From contig NC_060886.1 of assembly GCF_014805685.1 (NCBI RefSeq), positions 12,296,608-12,360,607 of the forward strand: 64,000 bases of DNA. The letters are read 5' to 3'. Source of the DNA: Silurus meridionalis (Eukaryota > Chordata > Actinopteri > Siluriformes > Siluridae). Each line of letters starts with the position of its first letter. Within the stretch, counting starts at the first letter, position 1. Under the pieces are notes generated by a model that worked only from the letters and a program-made list of their open reading frames with translations, was not told where the DNA came from and made no database searches. Of this stretch, positions 26,101 through 39,150 are shown piece after piece. The translations under genes and the position numbers were made by a program.

Positions 26101-28996
26101 GCTATGCTGAATATCAGAGGAACGCGGCACAGAAAAGCAAAACCCCTCCGAGCATGCGCACTCCGTCTGTGGTGGACGTTTTTGAAAAGGCGAGGAAGTT
26201 TCCCAGTGATATTGTTGTATTGTATCTTTAAGCAGTTGCACTTGTTCTGAATGCACTTTGTTTTTATGAAAGAACATATTTAAATTTACAACCTTTCAGC
26301 AGGCAAGAGGGCCTGTACATTATTATTTAATGTACACATGAGTGCATTTAAGTTAAACATTTAAGACTACATTTTAATTAATTTTATCCTGTGCATTGTT
26401 GCAATGTGCTAAAAATAAATATTTTCATAATTTGTAATTGATTAATTCTTTGAGACTTTAATATTAATTTATGCAATTGAAATGCCTTGATTTTAGTAAG
26501 GTTAGTACACAGTCATAGCCATAAATGCAATAATAGTAATAATTGGCATAATTTCTTTCGGTGTTTCGGTTTTTCAGTTTTCGGCCTTGCTTTCCTCCTT
26601 TTTCGGTTTTCGGTTTCGGCCAAGAATTTTCATTTCGGTGCATCCCTAGTCTGCATGGCAGAGTTCCAAGACGAAAAAAGCTGCTGCGCAAAAAGAACAT
26701 AAAGGCTCGTCTGAGTTTTGCCAGAAAACATCTTGATGATCCCCAAGACTTTTGGGAAAATACTCTTTGGACTGACCAGACAAAAGTTGAACTTTTTAAC
26801 ATCATACCAACAGTAAAATATGGTGGTGGTGGTAGTGAGATGCTTTGGGGCTGTTTTGCTGCTTCAGGACCTGGAAGACTTGCTGTGATAAATGGAACCA
26901 TGAATTCTGCTGTTTACCAAAAAATACTGAAGGAGAATGTCTGGCCATCTGTTCCTGACCTCAAGCTGAAGCAAACTTGTGTTCTGCAGCAAGACATTTA
27001 GCCAAAACGCACCAGCAAGTCCACCTCTGAATGGCTGAAGAAAAACTAAATGAAGACTTTAGTGGCCTAGTCAAAGTCCCTTTAATGTGTCTGAAATACA
27101 ACAATTCTGCATAGATGAGTGAACCAAAATTCCTCCACAGCGCTGTTACAGACTCATTGCAAGTTATCACAAACGCTTGATTGCAGTTGTTGCTGCTAAA
27201 TGTAGGTTTAGGGGCAAACACTTTTTCACACAGGACCATGTAGTTTTGCATTTTGTTTTCCTTTAATAATATAAACCTTAATTTAAAAAACTGCATGTTG
27301 TGTTCTCTTGTGTTATCCTTCACTAATATTTTAATTAGTTTGATGATCTGAAACTTTCAAGTGTGACAAACATGCAAAAAAATAAGAAATCAGGAAGGGG
27401 GCCAACACTTTTTTTTTTTTTTTTTTTACACCAATGTATATAATTAGCAAATCTCATAAACCCATGTTTTATTTACACAGAACAGAGAAAGCATGTTAAA
27501 TGTTTAGAATTAGAAAATTTACCATTTTTAGGAAAAAAATAAGGTAATTTGATGGCTGCAACATACACAAAATATAGACTTTGGTTTATTAAAATGTAAA
27601 AATAAAAATGTAGAGAAAACAATATTTTACAAGCAGTCAAGGTCACTCATTGAAAAAGTATGTGGCATCTTTGCATTTCCAGCTTTTCCGTTATATTAAG
27701 AATGAGTGGTTTTCCTGTAAAGCTACTGTGAAAGAAACACTTAGTTCTACATTAGAAGTCGTCATTATTGGAAAACATTATTGGAAATTTACAAACCTTT
27801 ATGCTGGGTGGAAACAAACTGTCAAAAAAAACTATACAGTATAGTTGCATAAATACAAATACTAGCCCACTGTAAAATTTGTAATCAGGTTAGAACACAT
27901 GAGCTAAAGTAACACAGCATAGAAACACAATATTGGGTACCAATAATGATAAAATTTTTAGTAAATAAATCTTCAAGCAGTTTGGCAAAAAAGAACCGTG
28001 TGGTGGGGGTTCATAAATACTTCTGTTATAATGACTTACATAAACAAATTGCATTTTAAGAGACATTCATTTGGTTATCCAGTTGACTCAAAGGATTTAC
28101 CAACTATACACAGTTGCATAGAGAGTTCAAGAATTGTTGAGAGCGCGCCAGTACTGGAAAAAGGAGCAGCTGAGAAAGCTACCGGTTGCCTACGGTGATT
28201 ACTGCCTCTTTTCTCGACTCCCACAGTCAGTCCGTCGCCCAGCACCCGTGATATAACGGGTTCGTTGTTGGCTACAGGAAATGAACAAAGACCACCCTGT
28301 CCCCCTCCCAGTCTCTCCCACTTTTACTAGGTCTGTGTCCAAGCTTTGATTTCAAGCCGGTCATGCAGCAGGTATCTGTAGCTTAAGGTAATCTGAGTGC
28401 AGAGCAAACCCAGAGCTTGGCACTACCACACTTCCCTTGATACCGTCCCATTGTTCCCATGGCACAGAATTAGATGATGAGGGAAATCTAATACATCAGG
28501 ACCTGTTTTAGTGCTCTTCTATTGGGATAAAAAGGAAAGACTGTCACTGGTTTCTGCTCACTCGGTGGGATCAGAATAAATTTGCCATACAGAGAAAAGA
28601 CAAGGAAGTTCTGAATGTAGACTCTGATAAACTGAAAGTACTATGTGTAGACCCAGATAATCACTAAACCAGCATGTCCTTAAATTACACCATTGTCAAA
28701 TAAAGGTTAACTTTTAACTGAGTTGTGATGTTTCTGTGTCTCAGGATAATGTGATCTCAGTAAAGGATATTGATCTGGTGATGTCAGAGGGGCTGGGCAT
28801 GCGCTACGCTTTCATTGGTCCAATTGAAACTATGCATCTGAATGCACCAAATGGCAAGTATCCATAAACGTACTTATGTAAAAGTATAATGGACAAATCA
28901 TAGCAGAAAGAGGCCTTGCTTTCCTGTAGGATCTCAGGTAAGAATTAAGAACTTCATACATGTGACAGTTTGCATTACTGTGTGACTCACATGGTT

Positions 28997-29055
<59 letters not shown>

Positions 29056-29120
29056 AAGAAAGAGACATTGTGGGGACATTTTGGCATTTTTTATATTTAA
29101 AAAACGTAAAACCCAAAGGA

Positions 29121-29163
<43 letters not shown>

Positions 29164-30122
29164 CCACATGTTCGTGGTGAATATCAGAAGGCAGTGTGAA
29201 ATATGCAGGTTAGCCTTGCTCTGTAAAGTCATGTGAAAACAAGACCCTCTTTTAATGGCTGTTTAAATACTGATCTCTCTGCAGTTGGTCAGTCTGTAAA
29301 AGTAACATGGATTTTGATTCGTCTGTTTTTTAATATGGCCCTGAAAACTACAGTCTCATATTAAAATAAAACATTTATATTCCAGTAAAAGTCTGTTAAT
29401 TCAGGTTGCTGCTTATAAGGGAAGAACTGACCAGATTCTTGTCTTTCTGTTAGAGTCTCCAGTAAGCATCCAAGCCCATCTGATAGTCATTTGAGTCGCA
29501 CTTCAGAATTCTGTGCAACAAGGATAAAGTATACAAGACACTTAAGAATTAAGTTTGTAAAACCGCTAAGTCATTCTCAACTAAGTCAGTCTAGACCGAA
29601 CAACAGGTTAGAGCTATTTGGGGTAATAAAAGTTTTGAAGATTTTTTATTTTTTTTTGTTGACATTTTTAGTTTAAAATACGGGAGTTTTTTATAATATA
29701 AACCTTTTAAATACATTTGTGTATTATGAAATGTGAAACTATTTAATAAAACACGTTTGGTTCAACATGCAATAAATTATAGCAGGCGTGTAATATGCAT
29801 CTTCTCTGTACCCTTAGGTCTTGAAGACTACCTTACTCGCTATCGGCAGGGCATGAAGAGAGTTCTATCTAGTTTTGGGCCTGTTCCTGAGTTTGATGGA
29901 GAGGCAGCAACTAGAATCAATCAAGTATGTGTAGTCTTTGTTTTTACAGACAAAACCTTTTTTTTATTTTTCCATTTTATTAGATGAGTCTTTGTTGTAA
30001 CCTTGCCTTTCTTATCCATTCAGGAGATCTGTGAGCTTATCCCAAGTGACCAGGAGCATCTCTCTGCCAGACGAGAAAGACGGGATCAGTTTTTGATGGG
30101 TCTGGCTAAGCTTAAGAAATGA
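17189..30122 (+). CDS. cryl1: Lambda-crystallin homologue / L-gulonate 3-dehydrogenase
   Basis: NAD-dependent cytosolic dehydrogenase oxidising L-gulonate in the uronate cycle; 3-hydroxyacyl-CoA dehydrogenase family. Eight exons give 315 codons plus stop (human 319): 17189-17229, 17928-18035, 18612-18738, 21015-21176, 21687-21881, 28745-28853, 29818-29924, 30024-30122. The Rossmann motif [12 protein letters not shown] is split by intron 1 and carries GxGxxG. Later landmarks are [34 protein letters not shown] (catalytic His region), [33 protein letters not shown] and [11 protein letters not shown], ending LMGLAKLKK. All junctions keep phase; exon 6 uses a GC donor. Introns 2, 3 and 5 are loaded with transposon relics. 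It shares a promoter region with ift88. Confidence 0.97.
17610..17850 (+). repeat. Interspersed repeat, also at 48155-48400
   Basis: AAGAGGATGAAACCCTGAGTG ... ACTCAAAAGAGCCCATCTTT ... ATCTGGGTGATAC parallels 48190-48275 (GAAGAAACCTTTAGAGGAAT ... ATCTGGGTGATAC), and both end with GTCCTAAG or GCCCTAAG-like text. The pattern resembles a fish interspersed repeat; the class cannot be fixed by eye. Confidence 0.55.
18268..18566 (-). mobile_element. Probable Tc1-like transposon relic in cryl1 intron 2
   Basis: Contains GTTGAGCCACCAGAAGC, AGAGTCTACACGACTCTGGA and GAAGGCCATAACACATTATG, in an order I recognise from a fish DNA transposon. Heavily decayed; no ORF and no clear ends. Confidence 0.45.
18949..20363. 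mobile_element. Large inverted-repeat (foldback-like) DNA element
   Basis: The left arm starts GGCCGAGAAGTGCAAAACAC and the right arm ends with its inverse GTGTTTTGCACTTCTCGGC-like. Both arms carry arrays of AACAAATC(C/T)GAAAAC-type units and then the block ...AAACCGGAAAAGGTAGGTAT ... CATTGGACAAGAGACCTGTC. The block is present twice on the left (19020-19115 and 19250-19345) and once inverted on the right (20120-20205). The middle has no convincing ORF. Superfamily unknown. In cryl1 intron 3. Confidence 0.7.
22495..22945 (+). mobile_element. Tc1-like transposase relic in cryl1 intron 5
   Basis: Includes [14 protein letters not shown] coding near 22746-22780 and [22 protein letters not shown] coding near 22876-22931, matching the DDE-domain block containing the second catalytic Asp (QQDNDPKHT in intact relatives). 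Frame broken; ends not clear. Confidence 0.6.
25111..27438 (+). mobile_element. Tc1-like element with transposase, interrupted by a hAT insertion
   Basis: The left end is TACAGTGAAGTGAAAAAGTG, followed by CCCCCTTCCTGA; the right end is the inverse (TCAGGAAGGGGG ... CCAATGTA), with inverted repeats running well over 60 bp. The transposase begins [19 protein letters not shown] at 25468 and has a helix-turn-helix region ([20 protein letters not shown]). After a frameshift near 25750 it continues [20 protein letters not shown] up to 25799, where the hAT element sits. Beyond 26657 it resumes [20 protein letters not shown], then [14 protein letters not shown] (first Asp) and VLQQDI (second Asp), and then stops. 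The final catalytic block is deleted. Confidence 0.88.
25800..26648. mobile_element. hAT element inserted in the Tc1 transposase gene
   Basis: 849 bp with inverted ends TAGGGATGCACCGAA and TTCGGTGCATCCCTA, flanked by a perfect 8-bp duplication GTCTGCAT (25792-25799 and 26649-26656). Subterminal TTCGG/CCGAA-rich tracts occur on both sides. Near 25975-26090 a broken reading frame ([19 protein letters not shown], then stops) looks like a BED-type zinc finger of a hAT transposase, so this is a deleted derivative of an autonomous element. Confidence 0.92.
29005..29160. repeat. (GA)n and (GT)n microsatellites
   Basis: GA units at 29005-29065 and GT units at 29123-29160, in cryl1 intron 6. Confidence 0.95.
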
Positions 30123-30450
30123 ATGACTTCTGGTCCCTTACTCATAGTCTCACAAAAAAAGGCATTAAAGTTTAACTGAGACAGGAATACTGTTTAACCA
30201 CCAGGACGTCTGTATTCGGTACATTTGAAACTGAAAACGGACACTATGACTATCAAAAGACTTAATATGATGTTTTGTTTAAAACCCAAACCTGACCCTT
30301 CTTACAATTAAAAAAACTAAACTGATGTGTGTTGGTAAATTGTTTTTTTATATGGTGAGTTAGCATTTTTTAATTGCAAGCGTGTTGTTTAGCTACATTT
30401 TATCTCCCTTGACTTGAAACTGCCACATGATTTAAGTGTGAGTTGCAGTG

Positions 30451-30456
30451 AATAAA
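30451..30456 (+). terminator. Candidate poly(A) signal of cryl1
   Basis: AATAAA about 330 bp beyond the cryl1 stop, the first canonical signal on that strand. Confidence 0.5.
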
Positions 30457-30939
30457 AGTTGTGATAATTCAACCACAAATCTGACAAAAGTCAAACCAAT
30501 TCAGACCTTAATTCCTCGAATCAGACATTTTCATGTTATTTTCTTAGAAAAGAAAAATATTTTGTGAATAGCCATAGTTATGCAAAATGTGTGTATTTAT
30601 TTTAGACATTTTATGAAGATAAGCACACTGTACAGTACTCCTTTTGCAGTGTATAGAAAAGAAGGGTACATAAAGTTTTTTTTTTTTTTATAATGTCATT
30701 AAGATGCTGAAGCATGTCTAATATCGAGCCATGTTAGTAATGTTAAGCTCCTATGTCATTTAGGAATTAGTTATATAACAGGCCTGTTGTTGGTTTACCC
30801 TGTACTGTAAATGATCCTTTACTATATATTAAGTATCACCTATGTTTTGTTATGTAAAGGCATTTGGGTTTAAAGGTATTAATGGTGTGTACAAGAGAAC
30901 TGATAGCGAAGCTATGAAAGAGCGATGGTTGAGGCTCCA

Positions 30940-31060
30940 CCCCGAGAGTGCAGGTGCAGCCTGAGAGGCATTAAAGCAGAGGCGCTCACTCCGCCGCTCA
31001 TTAACCCGCTTTCTGCGCTTTCTGAAGATGTGTGCGCTCTACTGAAGTGTCTATACACAG
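30940..31060 (+). promoter_or_regulatory. gjb8: Promoter and non-coding exon 1 of the beta connexin gene
   Basis: A locally GC-rich stretch (CTCCACCCCGAGAG..., GCGCTCACTCCGCCGCTC) ends in ACACAG|GTAAGAGG at 31060/31061. The matching acceptor is GCCCGCAG|G at 32019/32020, 24 nt before the ATG. This fits the usual connexin design of one non-coding exon plus one coding exon. The 5' limit is a guess. Confidence 0.6.
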
Positions 31061-31616
31061 GTAAGAGGAAACTAAGTACAGCTTCTGCATTCTTATACTG
31101 CTTTCTGTTTGTAGCAAACTGATAATATATAAAAGCTTTAAACTCTGTTTTTCTATACCTTTAAAACCTTAATTTCTATTGGGGACCTATTTTCTTCAAC
31201 TCTGAAAACTGAACACTTGACTTTTTTGAGATTCAGTTTTGTCACTTGTTTAAAAAATCGAAATAACATTAAATATAAAATGGAAGTGCACAGTGAATTC
31301 GGCTTAACTGGGTTCATATTTGCGGATAAAATTTCTCCGATGTTTCTTTTATCCGGCAAGTTTCTCAGAGCAGCTCTACACTTGGGGTCTCATCAGATTA
31401 GACGGAAAAGATTTCAGACCGCATTTTCTTTATTTATTTTGTATTATCTTTAATTTCTTTATCTGAGAGTGTAAAACTTTTTCGGAAAGTACTTAATCTG
31501 GCCCCATTTTCAGTTCAAAATTTCCTTTAAAAGCATGACACACGTATTATGTTTATATTTTATTTTATGTTCTATACTTATTTTATCATTGCTTTAGCTG
31601 ATTTGTCATTCCTAAG

Positions 31617-31806
<190 letters not shown>

Positions 31807-32043
31807 TATGTATATTCATTTTATGCTCTCCTTGCCTAAGAATTGCAGTCCCACAGTGCAACACCATAAAATGAATATATGTTATACATACAATTAACGC
31901 ACATTTAGGTAATTAACCAGTCACTGTTAAAGTAATTGTTGTCTATGATTTCTAGAGAAGAAAGGGAAGGTATCACACTAGTGTGCCTACATGACATTTT
32001 ATTTATTTTTTGCCCGCAGGTTTAGTGTTCAGCAGCAAGCAAG

Positions 32044-32844
32044 ATGAGTTGGGCAGCACTTTATAGCCAACTAGGAGGAGTGAACAAACACTCCACTAGT
32101 CTGGGAAAGATCTGGCTCTCAGTTCTTTTCATTTTTCGCATCACCATCCTGGTGCTGGCCGCCGAAAGCGTCTGGGGAGATGAGCAGTCAGACTTTACTT
32201 GCAACACACAGCAGCCAGGTTGCAAAAATGTCTGCTATGACCACTTCTTCCCAGTCTCTCACATCCGTCTCTGGTGCCTACAGCTGATCTTTGTTTCTAC
32301 CCCGGCTCTAATGGTGGCCATGCACGTGGCGTATCGCAGGCGTGGTGTCAGAAAAGAACTCATTGCATGCAAGGGTGACAAGGCAAAGGAGGAAGACCTG
32401 GAGGGTCTGAAGAAGAGACGATTGCCCATTACAGGCTCGTTGTGGTGGACCTACACTTGTAGCCTGTTTTTCAGGCTCCTCTTTGAAGCTGGCTTCATGT
32501 ACGCCCTCTACTTTGTTTACGATGGCTTCCAGATGCCACGTCTTGTCAAGTGTGAACAGTGGCCTTGTCCAAATAAAGTTGACTGTTTTATATCGCGACC
32601 AACAGAGAAGACAGTTTTCACAATTTTCATGGTGGGATCTTCAGCTTTGTGTATTGTGCTCAATGTAGCAGAGCTGGTCTATCTGGTCATTAAGGCATTG
32701 ATGAGATGCTTATCTAGAACCAAGAGGAGGCATTCATATGCCCACTCATCAGACATGTCTAAAGATGTGGCTCTTTTGCAGAACAAAAAGAATGAGGTGT
32801 TGCTTTCATCAGTCTCTGAGTCAATTAATAGCAAATCTGTATAA
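32044..32844 (+). CDS. gjb8: Gap junction beta connexin, GJB2/GJB6 group
   Basis: 266-residue connexin in a single coding exon. Connexins oligomerise into plasma-membrane hemichannels that dock to form gap junctions. [19 protein letters not shown] begins the N-terminal helix and four membrane segments follow. Loop 1 carries [13 protein letters not shown] (Cx6Cx3C) and loop 2 [12 protein letters not shown] (Cx4Cx5C), followed by the conserved SRPTEKT. The short cytoplasmic loop and [25 protein letters not shown] and [11 protein letters not shown] are typical of Cx26/Cx30. Position next to gja3 and cryl1 equals mammalian GJB2/GJB6. The symbol follows zebrafish gjb8 (Cx30.3), the fish member of this group; whether it is orthologous to GJB2, GJB6 or both cannot be settled here. 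The basic C-terminal tail is short. Confidence 0.92.
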   Translation: MSWAALYSQLGGVNKHSTSLGKIWLSVLFIFRITILVLAAESVWGDEQSDFTCNTQQPGCKNVCYDHFFPVSHIRLWCLQLIFVSTPALMVAMHVAYRRRGVRKELIACKGDKAKEEDLEGLKKRRLPITGSLWWTYTCSLFFRLLFEAGFMYALYFVYDGFQMPRLVKCEQWPCPNKVDCFISRPTEKTVFTIFMVGSSALCIVLNVAELVYLVIKALMRCLSRTKRRHSYAHSSDMSKDVALLQNKKNEVLLSSVSESINSKSV

Positions 32845-34990
32845 GATTTCCAGTGTTTTTCACAGGTTTAACTCGATTTATTTTTCCATTGTATGAACAG
32901 CGCAAAAATTAAAGAACATTAATGCAATTGTACTATTTCTGTAATATTCCAGTTTGATCTCTTGAGAAAAAGTATTAGGCGTTTGGTGATGAACGTTTAA
33001 ACACCTTTAGTACTGGTTAAAGTGTGGCCTTGTTTTTATTTACCTTTTTTGTTTACACACTTGTATTCTCATTTGGGGAAAAATCAATGACCCCTAGTGG
33101 TCACTAAATACATTACATTTAACATGCCGGCTTGGTTATTCAGTGTGTAGATTTAATATTGTCTAAAAAAAAAAAAAAAAAAATTATTGTCTAATCAGAC
33201 AGACAGCTTAAAATGCTCTTATACCAATCCAGTCTTTTTTTGCAGGCAGCATAACTTTTGTAGACCGATTGGACGATTTTGAGAGCATTTTTTGCTTACA
33301 TTTTAACTTCAAATGCAGTGTTTTTTGTTTTGTTTTTTGTAATTTCCATGCTTGGTTAGATATCATTATATTGGCACCAAGTTATATCTTATATAACATC
33401 ATGTTTTGTTTTAATCTGCATTGGTGCAGGTGATGAATGTGGGTTTTATATCTGCATAAACATTTATGTAAAAGTTGTAATAAGCTGAAATAATTTGCCA
33501 ATTGTATTACAAGCTGCATTTTTTTTTATTGCATACGAAAACAACATTTGTTAATAGTTGTAAGTTTTGCTGACCTTTTTACAACTTGCCTTAGTGAATG
33601 ATTGTGTCTACATACTGTATTTTGTCAAATGTTTTTCAAGCTTTTGTGCTTTCTTCTAACCACAACAACAGAGGCTCGCAGTGGACTGGAGGTTCCAGTA
33701 TGGCAAGGTACATTATCACATCCCTGGTTTGTTTTCCCTTTTCTCAAAACACATGAAAAGCCTTTCATCATTTGGATTGAGTGTTTTTGGGTTCAGGGAC
33801 AATCCAAAGCTTTAGGCCAGTGGACCTTAATGACTGTACAGATAAAAACACTATAATGTGGAACTTGAACATGTGACAGTTTTTGCCTTGTGTTGTACAA
33901 TTGCATACAAACCATTATTATATTTTATATACAAGTGAGCAAGTCTGTGTAGCCTATAAAAAAATATTAAAAATTATCAAATTATTATAAAAAAAATACT
34001 TGCATGCTGGATGTGTGAGTATGATGGGTTTTGTTTCTCACAGACCGAAAAAAATTGATTTTTAAATAATTAGCCTCACATGGTTTGCAACAGTGACAGG
34101 CAGGTTTGGAGTATGTGTGTGTATGGAGCATTAATATTATATATAATCCTCAGAAATCATAGTCATAAATTATCAATAAATAATAATCATATGTACAACC
34201 AAATAACCTGAAGACACTTTGTCTCGCGAGCGCAGATAGATTTATTATAACATAAAGAGGTCTGTGAACATGCCAGTGTTTGCCACAGTATATATGTGTA
34301 TATGAATGTTTGCAGAAATAAATTCAATTTCATTCCGATTTATTTATTTTTGCTTTGAATTAATTTGCATATCCATGACATTGTTGAAAAATTTGCACCA
34401 TTGGGTCTCTCGCCAACATTTCCTATTAACAGCTATATAAAATCCTAATAAGTCTATTTCTAATGTGTTAGGGGTTTTTTTTTTTAGAGAATTTTATAAA
34501 TACACGTGTCAGAATGGTCTTAAATAAAGTCATACAGGGAAGAGCAATCATTTTACATTTGGAATCCTACAGTGGTTTTACATTCACCAGTACCATCACA
34601 TTTCCAAAACATATGCAACTGTAATATCTGAAACAAATCTATCCAAACAATCCAGTTATAACAGTTTCCAGAATGCGTTTGGGGGAGAAACAGTGGGAAT
34701 TTGTTCTACAGCCGGTGGTCTTTGTGGATCTGAGAACTCATCGGTAAACCAATGGAGGGCGATGTCCTTCAACTTATATTGGGACGTGCACTTAGTTGGA
34801 TGTGTAGTTATTATGTGCGCTTTATTTCTATAAATAGAAAGGTATCCTGATATTCACCTGTTCAGTAAATGGCGATATGCAGACTTTAACACATGAACTG
34901 AAAATACTTATGACATTTTTATAGCAAATTTTTTTTTTTGCTCGCGCGTGTGTGCGTGCGTGAGTGTGTGAGATAAAGCGCGTGTGGCAG
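32845..34990. other. Between the two connexin genes
   Basis: 3' flank of the beta connexin (an ATTAAA at 32908-32913 could be its poly(A) signal), then AT-rich sequence with a poly-A run at 33164-33182. No gene or recognisable element. Confidence 0.5.
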
Positions 34991-35228
34991 GGGGCGTGGT
35001 CGCGCGCACCGGGGCTCCTGGCTCTCTTGGTCACTGGTGGTGGTGCGCAGTGAGGCAGGAGAGGGGCGCGATGGCCTGCAGTGGGACTCAGCCGCGCTTC
35101 ACTAATCACCGACTCCTCACTCGTCTCTTCACTAAACATTAGATGGTTCCGCTCACATCTGACCTCGAGTCCACGCCTGAAAAAGTGTGTGCAAGAATGA
35201 ACTGAGCGACTCATTTCTTAACAGTTTG
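34991..35228 (+). promoter_or_regulatory. gja3: Promoter and non-coding exon 1 of gja3
   Basis: CpG-rich patch (CGCGCGCACCGGGGC, GAGGGGCGCGATGG) in otherwise AT-rich DNA, ending AGTTTG|GTAAGCC at 35228/35229. The partner acceptor TTTTTAG|GTTAG lies at 37244/37245, 17 nt before the ATG. The transcription start is not determined. Confidence 0.55.
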
Positions 35229-37244
<2,016 letters not shown>

Positions 37245-37261
37245 GTTAGAAATCGTGAAGC

Positions 37262-38563
37262 ATGGGTGACTGGAGCTTTCTTGGAAGGCTGTTGGAGAAT
37301 GCACAAGAACACTCTACGGTAATTGGCAAAGTCTGGCTGACTGTCCTCTTCATCTTTAGGATCCTGGTTTTGGGGGCAGCAGCAGAAGAAGTCTGGGGTG
37401 ACGAACAGTCGGACTTTACCTGTAACACTCAGCAGCCCGGTTGTGAAAATGTTTGTTATGATGAGGCCTTTCCCATTTCACATATCCGTTACTGGGTGCT
37501 GCAGATCATCTTTGTGTCCACGCCAACGCTCATTTACCTGGGACACATACTGCACATCATCCGTATGGAGGATAAGCACAAAGAGAAGGAGGAGTTGCTG
37601 CTGAAGGCACTAGGACATCCTGACGAGAAAAACCTTTATAGAAATGGGGAGGGTGAAAGAGGAGGTGCGAAAAAGGAAAAAACACCAATCAGAGACGAGC
37701 ATGGCAAAATCCGCATCAGGGGTGCCTTGTTGCGCACATACGTCTTCAACATCATTTTCAAGACTCTGTTTGAGGTGGGTTTCATTTTAGGTCAGTATTT
37801 TCTCTATGGTTTCAAGCTCAAGCCACTGTATAAGTGTGCACGGTGGCCCTGCCCCAACACTGTGGACTGCTTCCTGTCCAGACCCACAGAGAAAACCATC
37901 TTCATTTTGTTCATGCTTGTGGTGGCTTGCGTGTCCCTTGTGCTGAATTTATTAGAAATTTATCATCTAGGATGGAAGAAAATTAAACAGGGTGTCAGCA
38001 GTGAATACAACCCTGGGCAAGAGTCACTAGCCCATACTGACATGGTGGAGACAGGAGCCATGCCTGCTGCCTCCAGAACTGACCCTGCTAGCCTTTCCTA
38101 TCCTCCCAAATATACCAGTTTGGCAGCAGGTAGTGCAACCTTCCTCCAGCCTGGGTCAGTTCCTGTAACAACAGAGTATAAGATTGATCCTTTGCATGAG
38201 GAGCCAAATTCTTTCTACATCAGCAGCAACAACCACAGGCTGGCTGCTGAGCAGAACTGGGCCAATTTGGCCACTGAACAACAAACCATGGAAAAGAAGG
38301 CCATTGGTCCCTCTACTTCTTCCTCCTTCTCTGCCTCTTCCTCTGATAACGAGCAGCGACCCAGAGACGTTGCAGCCGCTACCAGCATTCCCAGCTCAAG
38401 TGGTGGCCTTTTGAGTAGTGGGATGTGTGAGCCAGAGGAGACTCACGTCACCACTACGGTGGAGATGCACGAGCCACCAAGCATGTTTACTGAGCACCGG
38501 TGCATGAGCAGAGCAAGCAAAACAAGCAGCATTAGAGCAAGGCACAATGATCTGGCTGTCTAA
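37262..38563 (+). CDS. gja3: Gap junction alpha-3 protein (connexin 46 / 48.5 type)
   Basis: 433-residue alpha connexin in one coding exon. In vertebrates GJA3 forms lens-fibre gap junctions needed for lens clarity. The start [20 protein letters not shown] is diagnostic of Cx46-type proteins. Loop 1 has [13 protein letters not shown] and loop 2 [12 protein letters not shown] followed by FLSRPTEKT. The cytoplasmic loop is charged ([13 protein letters not shown]) and longer than in the beta connexin upstream. The long C-terminal tail is Ser/Thr/Pro-rich, and the protein ends [18 protein letters not shown], near the alpha-connexin consensus SSRARSDDLAV that binds PDZ proteins. It sits on the same strand as the beta connexin, about 4.4 kb apart. 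Confidence 0.97.
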   Translation: MGDWSFLGRLLENAQEHSTVIGKVWLTVLFIFRILVLGAAAEEVWGDEQSDFTCNTQQPGCENVCYDEAFPISHIRYWVLQIIFVSTPTLIYLGHILHIIRMEDKHKEKEELLLKALGHPDEKNLYRNGEGERGGAKKEKTPIRDEHGKIRIRGALLRTYVFNIIFKTLFEVGFILGQYFLYGFKLKPLYKCARWPCPNTVDCFLSRPTEKTIFILFMLVVACVSLVLNLLEIYHLGWKKIKQGVSSEYNPGQESLAHTDMVETGAMPAASRTDPASLSYPPKYTSLAAGSATFLQPGSVPVTTEYKIDPLHEEPNSFYISSNNHRLAAEQNWANLATEQQTMEKKAIGPSTSSSFSASSSDNEQRPRDVAAATSIPSSSGGLLSSGMCEPEETHVTTTVEMHEPPSMFTEHRCMSRASKTSSIRARHNDLAV

Positions 38564-38825
38564 TAACCCTAATTGCAAAGCTGATGCAGGAAATGCAAAA
38601 AACATAATGTGAAAATATAAATGAGAGTCAGGATTCTGGACGTTATCTAGGGGGATTAAACAAACATAAAACCCTGACAGCTGTGCAATCAGTGAGTTGT
38701 GGTGTTGATATATAGCACTTGAATGGTGTCTGATGTTATGTGGCAGTTCAGTGATATGATAAAAGAGAGCTTGTTCAGTTCACGTTTTTTGTTAAAACAT
38801 TGAAACACTTCAATAGTAATATATG

Positions 38826-39150
38826 TACACCTGCTCATTAATCATGTAAACCTGCTCATTAATGCAATTATCCAATCATGTGGCAGCAGATTAAGAGTCT
38901 AATTAAGTGTTTATATTAGAATAGGAAGAACATTTATCTCAGCCACTTTGACCACAGCATGACTGTCAATGCTAGATGACCTGGTTTAAATATGTCAGAA
39001 ACGGCAGATCACCTGAGAGTTTCGCATACAAGTGTCTCAAGAGTTTACATAGAATGCTGTAAAAAAAAAAAACTTCCAGTGAGCAGCAGATCTGCATGTA
39101 AAAATACCTGGTTTGATGAGAATGTTTTGATTAGAATGAGAATGATGTGA
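38826..39150 (+). mobile_element. Tc1-like relic, 5' portion, same family as 3824-4553
   Basis: CTCATTAATGCAATTATCCA, ATCATGTGGCAGCAG, CACTTTGACCACAGCATGA, CAAGAGTTTACATAGAATGC and TTCCAGTGAGCAGCAG follow the order of that family's 5' end and early transposase region. Only the first part remains, with many mutations. Confidence 0.65.
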
